This document shows positions 61,001 through 64,000 of a DNA stretch of 64,000 nucleotides, in pieces. The position numbers and the translations under genes were made by a program. The notes under the pieces were generated by a model. The model worked only from the letters and a program-made list of their open reading frames with translations, had not been told where the DNA came from and searched no databases. Numbering within the stretch: position 1 is the stretch's first letter; the number at the start of each line of letters is the position of its first letter. Source of the DNA: Sphagnum compactum (taxonomy: Eukaryota; Bryophyta; Sphagnopsida; Sphagnales); the NCBI GenBank assembly GCA_965153455.1, contig OZ234496.1, positions 13,446,304 to 13,510,303 of the forward strand. The letters run 5' to 3'.

Positions 61001-63507
61001 TGGGTTATGCTCCATTAACACCCTTCATTTTCTCCCAAAAGTTTTCAAAATTCTTCATCATGAGTCACAAAGTGTAACACAATCACAAGGCAGAGTGCAG
61101 CAGAGTGGGTTACCCTCCATTAACACCCTTTTTTTTTTCCCCAAAGCTTTTCAAAATTCCCACCCGAATTCCCGACATCTCAAAACATGGAATGGCCTCA
61201 AGGCTGGCCCTTCTCCTATACAATAAAAAACCAACATTGACCAAGAGAATTATCAACTCCAGTACGGTTGCTGGAAACATGCTTCACAATTGCACTATCA
61301 GGTTTTGACAAAATGCTTCACAGTTTATGCTCTTGGTTTGGATCAAATGCTTCACAATTAGCACTCTCGGCTTCAATGAAATGCTTAGACTGAGAAATGC
61401 TTGAATTACTGATGGTTCAAAAATTAGTTTGGTGGTGGATTTCTTGAGCACGATTTGCTCCTGCCAAGAAATCATCAAATCTACAAGAGAGAAAACACAA
61501 GGAGCTTCAGTAATGTGATGGGTGGTGGACTGGTGATTTTTTTTTCCCCCAACAAAATGTGTTGCTTTCTCAACAAAATAAATTGGGAAAAATTTGGAAA
61601 CTTCTGTTTTTCTAGTGCAAACTCGACTAATTTTGCTAACTTTTGGAAAAACCACATTTTTGATATCACAAATCTGGAAAAACCCTAACACTTGCGGTGA
61701 CATACTCACAACAAATGAGAAGTTACTTGCCATATTTGAGAATTGCTAGTTCACAAATTGTTGGGTGGATTTGTTGAGCATGAATTGCTGCTGCTGCTAA
61801 GAGTTCATGAAATGTTGTAGGGAAAAAAAAGGAAAGAATACACAGTTGTACTTGGGAGCTTCAGGAGTGAGAAGAACTCACACGAAATGACTTGAGGGAT
61901 TGTGAATTTGAGGACATCTTGGCGATCATCAGCACCAAGGTTCTTGACAACTTGGAATGGATCCATCTTCTGGGTCTGATCCTTGGTGTCCTTAACTTGT
62001 TGCAGCTGCTCGGCAAGGTGAAGCCCATCTTCATACAAGTTCCTCACCTCCTTGAAGCTTCTGAACTCGTTGTTGCCACCGCTGAGAAGCTGCTCTATTG
62101 CAGGCACCAGATTATGAGCCGCAGAGGTCAACTGGTCCACCAGAAAATCCGACTGCTTCACCCCATCAAAGATCTCGTCTCTGGGAATGTAGAAATTCCT
62201 CAGCACCCTACGCTCCATCGTTGGATCTGCATGCCAATTGCAAAACCCCAGACGTAAATACAAGATCAATTGGAACAAAAATGTTCAGTACGTCACTAAG
62301 ATCATGAGATTCTGCTTCAAGCAAGCACACAGAAGAAGAAGAAGAAGAACTGTTGGACACAATGAAGAATTGAGGAAGAAGATCTAGAGAAAAACAAAAG
62401 GAGCTGAATGATTTGGGCAGTGGGGTGGGGAGGGAGCTGGAGCTTCTTCTTCTTCTTACCGACGTCGTAGACGGGACGACCAGTTCTGCAACGACGCGGA
62501 TACGGAAGCTCCTTGGAGCCACCCAAGTTGGGTCTCTTGTCTTCCGGTTTGGTAGGATCACCCAAGTCGTTGTAGATGGCGTAGTCGTAGATGCGATCCC
62601 ACACTTGTCTCTCACCAAGTCCATCGCCGCGCAAGTTCATCATCTCCGTCTCCCGTAGTTGCACAAGACCTGGCGGAGTTTGATCCGTGAGGAAAGCCTG
62701 GTTGCTGAAGAAGATGCGGTTGCACTGGTACTTTTTCTCATTGTACACCCAGGAGTTGCACGGGAAGAAGACTTGTGTTTTGTTGCCGGAGGAGTTGTCC
62801 GGGAGTGTGAGGGAGAGGGATTTGAGGAAGAACTCGTTCATGTGCTTGTTCCTCACGATGAAAGCTCCTGGCGTTCCGAAATCCTTGGGTACTAGCAATG
62901 TGACTGGGTAGGTTACGTCCTCGGAGATCAGCGAGTCCTTCACCAGGTTCCAGTTCAACACCTCGCATTCCTTGCCCAACTTGCCGATCTTGGTACCGGG
63001 ATCCACTTGATCGGAGCTCACCAGCTGCAAAAGCACTTTGCGGTCGAGAAGAGCGTCGTCGGCATCGTCGACAATGTCGGAGTTGATGTCCATCCAGTTC
63101 AACACGCTTCTCTTTCGCACTGTGAGCACGCCTTCCACGCTCACGTAGTCGCTTGTGTCCGCGTTTTCCGACAAGTGCAGCAAGTTCTGGAGTCCCTTGA
63201 TCACAGTCTCGATACGCGACGACGACGCGCGAACCGCCAAACTCCGCATGTGCTTCTGACTCCCCATGACGTCCGGCTGTTGCAACCCGCGCCGCGACTT
63301 CTTCACTAACACCTTCAGCCTCTTAGTCGACTCGCTCGCCAACATTGGTATCCCGGATTTCGTGAGCAACAGCTGACTACACGCTGCAGGTGCTGAGATC
63401 GATGCAGCTGCTCGCTGAGGAGTCGTCGTCGCAGCAGCAACGACATGATTGCTGCCGGAAGAAGAGCAAACAGGCACAGCAGCAACCGACAGATTGGAAG
63501 CCGGCAT
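58098..63507 (-). CDS. LOX: Plastid-type lipoxygenase, 13-LOX-like
   Basis: Oxygenates linoleic/linolenic acid to hydroperoxides, feeding oxylipin synthesis. Exons: 63507-62460, 62226-61882, 60902-60817, 60440-60327, 60038-59737, 59473-59207, 59002-58435, 58289-58098. They join in phase to 2922 nt, 973 aa. The ATG is the first after an in-frame TAG. Residues 1-95 are Ser/Ala-rich, basic and end in SLAVRA, fitting a chloroplast transit peptide. A PLAT domain spans about 120-290, then [13 protein letters not shown]. Iron ligands are all present: His626 and His631 (HQLYSHW), His823 and Asn827 (HAAVNFGQY), and C-terminal Ile973 (PNSISI). Ala674 sits at the S-stereochemistry site, and Cys688-Phe689 at the regiospecificity site favours 13-LOX. 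The intron 2 donor (GTGAGT, phase 1) was chosen so that the frame continues as VISYNEEGW. Regiospecificity is inference. Confidence 0.95.
59030..59095. repeat. Short tandem duplication in lipoxygenase intron 6
   Basis: CATGAGAATTGCYAGTGCMA followed by GAAAATGTA occurs twice, about 39 bp apart, just upstream of the exon 7 acceptor on the gene strand. Confidence 0.8.
61001..61390. repeat. Two duplications that enlarge lipoxygenase intron 2
   Basis: First, GTGGGTTAYSCTCCATTAAC with its follower ACACCCTT...TTTTCAAAATTC occurs at about 61001 and 61108. Second, GCTTCACAATT-type units of about 34-36 bp ending in CAAAAT or CAATGAAAT occur at about 61281, 61314, 61350 and, partially, 61383. The intron (61881-60903) is the longest of the gene. 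Confidence 0.75.
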
Positions 63508-64000
63508 TTTTGTTGAAAGATCGAACAGTCCCAGGGAGCTCCAAACACGAATGATCTAAGAAACCGTCCGAAACTCGACGTCCTCCTCCTCAACAAAAAC
63601 ACGAGCTCTTCGGAAAAAACTTGTGCGACGACGACGATGACCACACTACTTCTTCTTCTTACACCTCAAAAAAAACAACAATCTTGAGCTTTTCTTCTTC
63701 GCCTACACAAACTTCTACATCTATAGTTCTTCACTGTAAACCTTGATCCAGGCAAAAAGATCCTTGAGCTCACCGATTCATGACAAAAATCTATACCACC
63801 TACAACATCTTCTTCTTCGTCAAAAACTTTGATTTGCAACCCAAAGCCTTCATGAGCTCAACAAGACAAAAATCTTTCACCACCTACAACAGCAACTTCT
63901 TCTTCAAAAAAAAAAAACCACTTTGATCTGCCCACCAAAAACATCAAAATCTTCCGAAACTTGAGAAACTTTGTGCAGTTCAAATACTAGAGTAGAGCTC
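63508..64000 (-). promoter_or_regulatory. Lipoxygenase leader and proximal promoter
   Basis: Upstream of the start the gene strand is rich in GAAGAAG. About 63770-63850 and 63865-63945 are diverged tandem copies sharing GAGCTCA, AAGACAAAAATCT, CACCACCTACAACA and CTTCTTCTTC. No sure TATA box or start site is visible before the window ends. Confidence 0.45.

Noticed and set aside
62413-63309. Plus-strand frames of 75-100 codons
   Set aside because: They lie antisense to lipoxygenase exon 1, which is GC-rich and therefore open in several frames.

Overview
The window is nuclear DNA of a land plant. The evidence is two intron-split genes of plant-specific type (an AHK5-class hybrid histidine kinase and a plastid-type lipoxygenase), GT-AG introns, TTTAGGG-type telomere motifs, a plant LINE relic and several small inverted-repeat elements. 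Gene density is very low and the intergenic DNA is AT-rich and packed with decayed tandem and foldback repeats. This suggests a large, repeat-rich genome. I cannot fix the lineage from sequence alone; a non-seed plant is possible but unproven.

Layout. 1-105: a reading frame open from the window edge, perhaps the end of a gene. About 110-8,690: AT-rich DNA with a 162-165 bp satellite, a G/T-rich tract, a 104-bp minisatellite and the 3' flank of the kinase gene. 8,690-14,944 (minus): a complete 12-exon histidine kinase gene coding 1,030 aa (PAS, DHp, HATPase and receiver domains). Its first intron opens with a tandem array built from the exon 1/intron 1 junction, and its fourth intron appears to be GC-AG. 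15,000-17,600: leader with a 48-bp duplication, then a Mutator-like and a hAT-like small element side by side. 17,900-20,740 (plus): a decayed LINE with reverse transcriptase C-terminus and zinc-binding end. 21,000-54,000: intergenic DNA with foldback elements, a pogo-like element, a near-perfect 32-bp-arm hairpin, two arrays of palindromic units and a 364-bp tandem repeat. 54,960-55,973 (plus): broken pieces of a SNAP33-type Qb+Qc SNARE. 58,098-63,507 (minus): a complete 8-exon lipoxygenase gene coding 973 aa, with transit-peptide-like N-terminus, PLAT domain and all five iron ligands.

The two intact genes act in separate pathways as far as sequence shows. The kinase would feed a cytosolic His-Asp phosphorelay. 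The lipoxygenase would make fatty acid hydroperoxides in plastids, upstream of oxylipins. Nothing links them beyond being on the same strand about 43 kb apart. I found no coding system of a previously unknown kind. The most unusual structures are the splice-junction array in kinase intron 1, the palindromic minisatellites and the compact hairpins.
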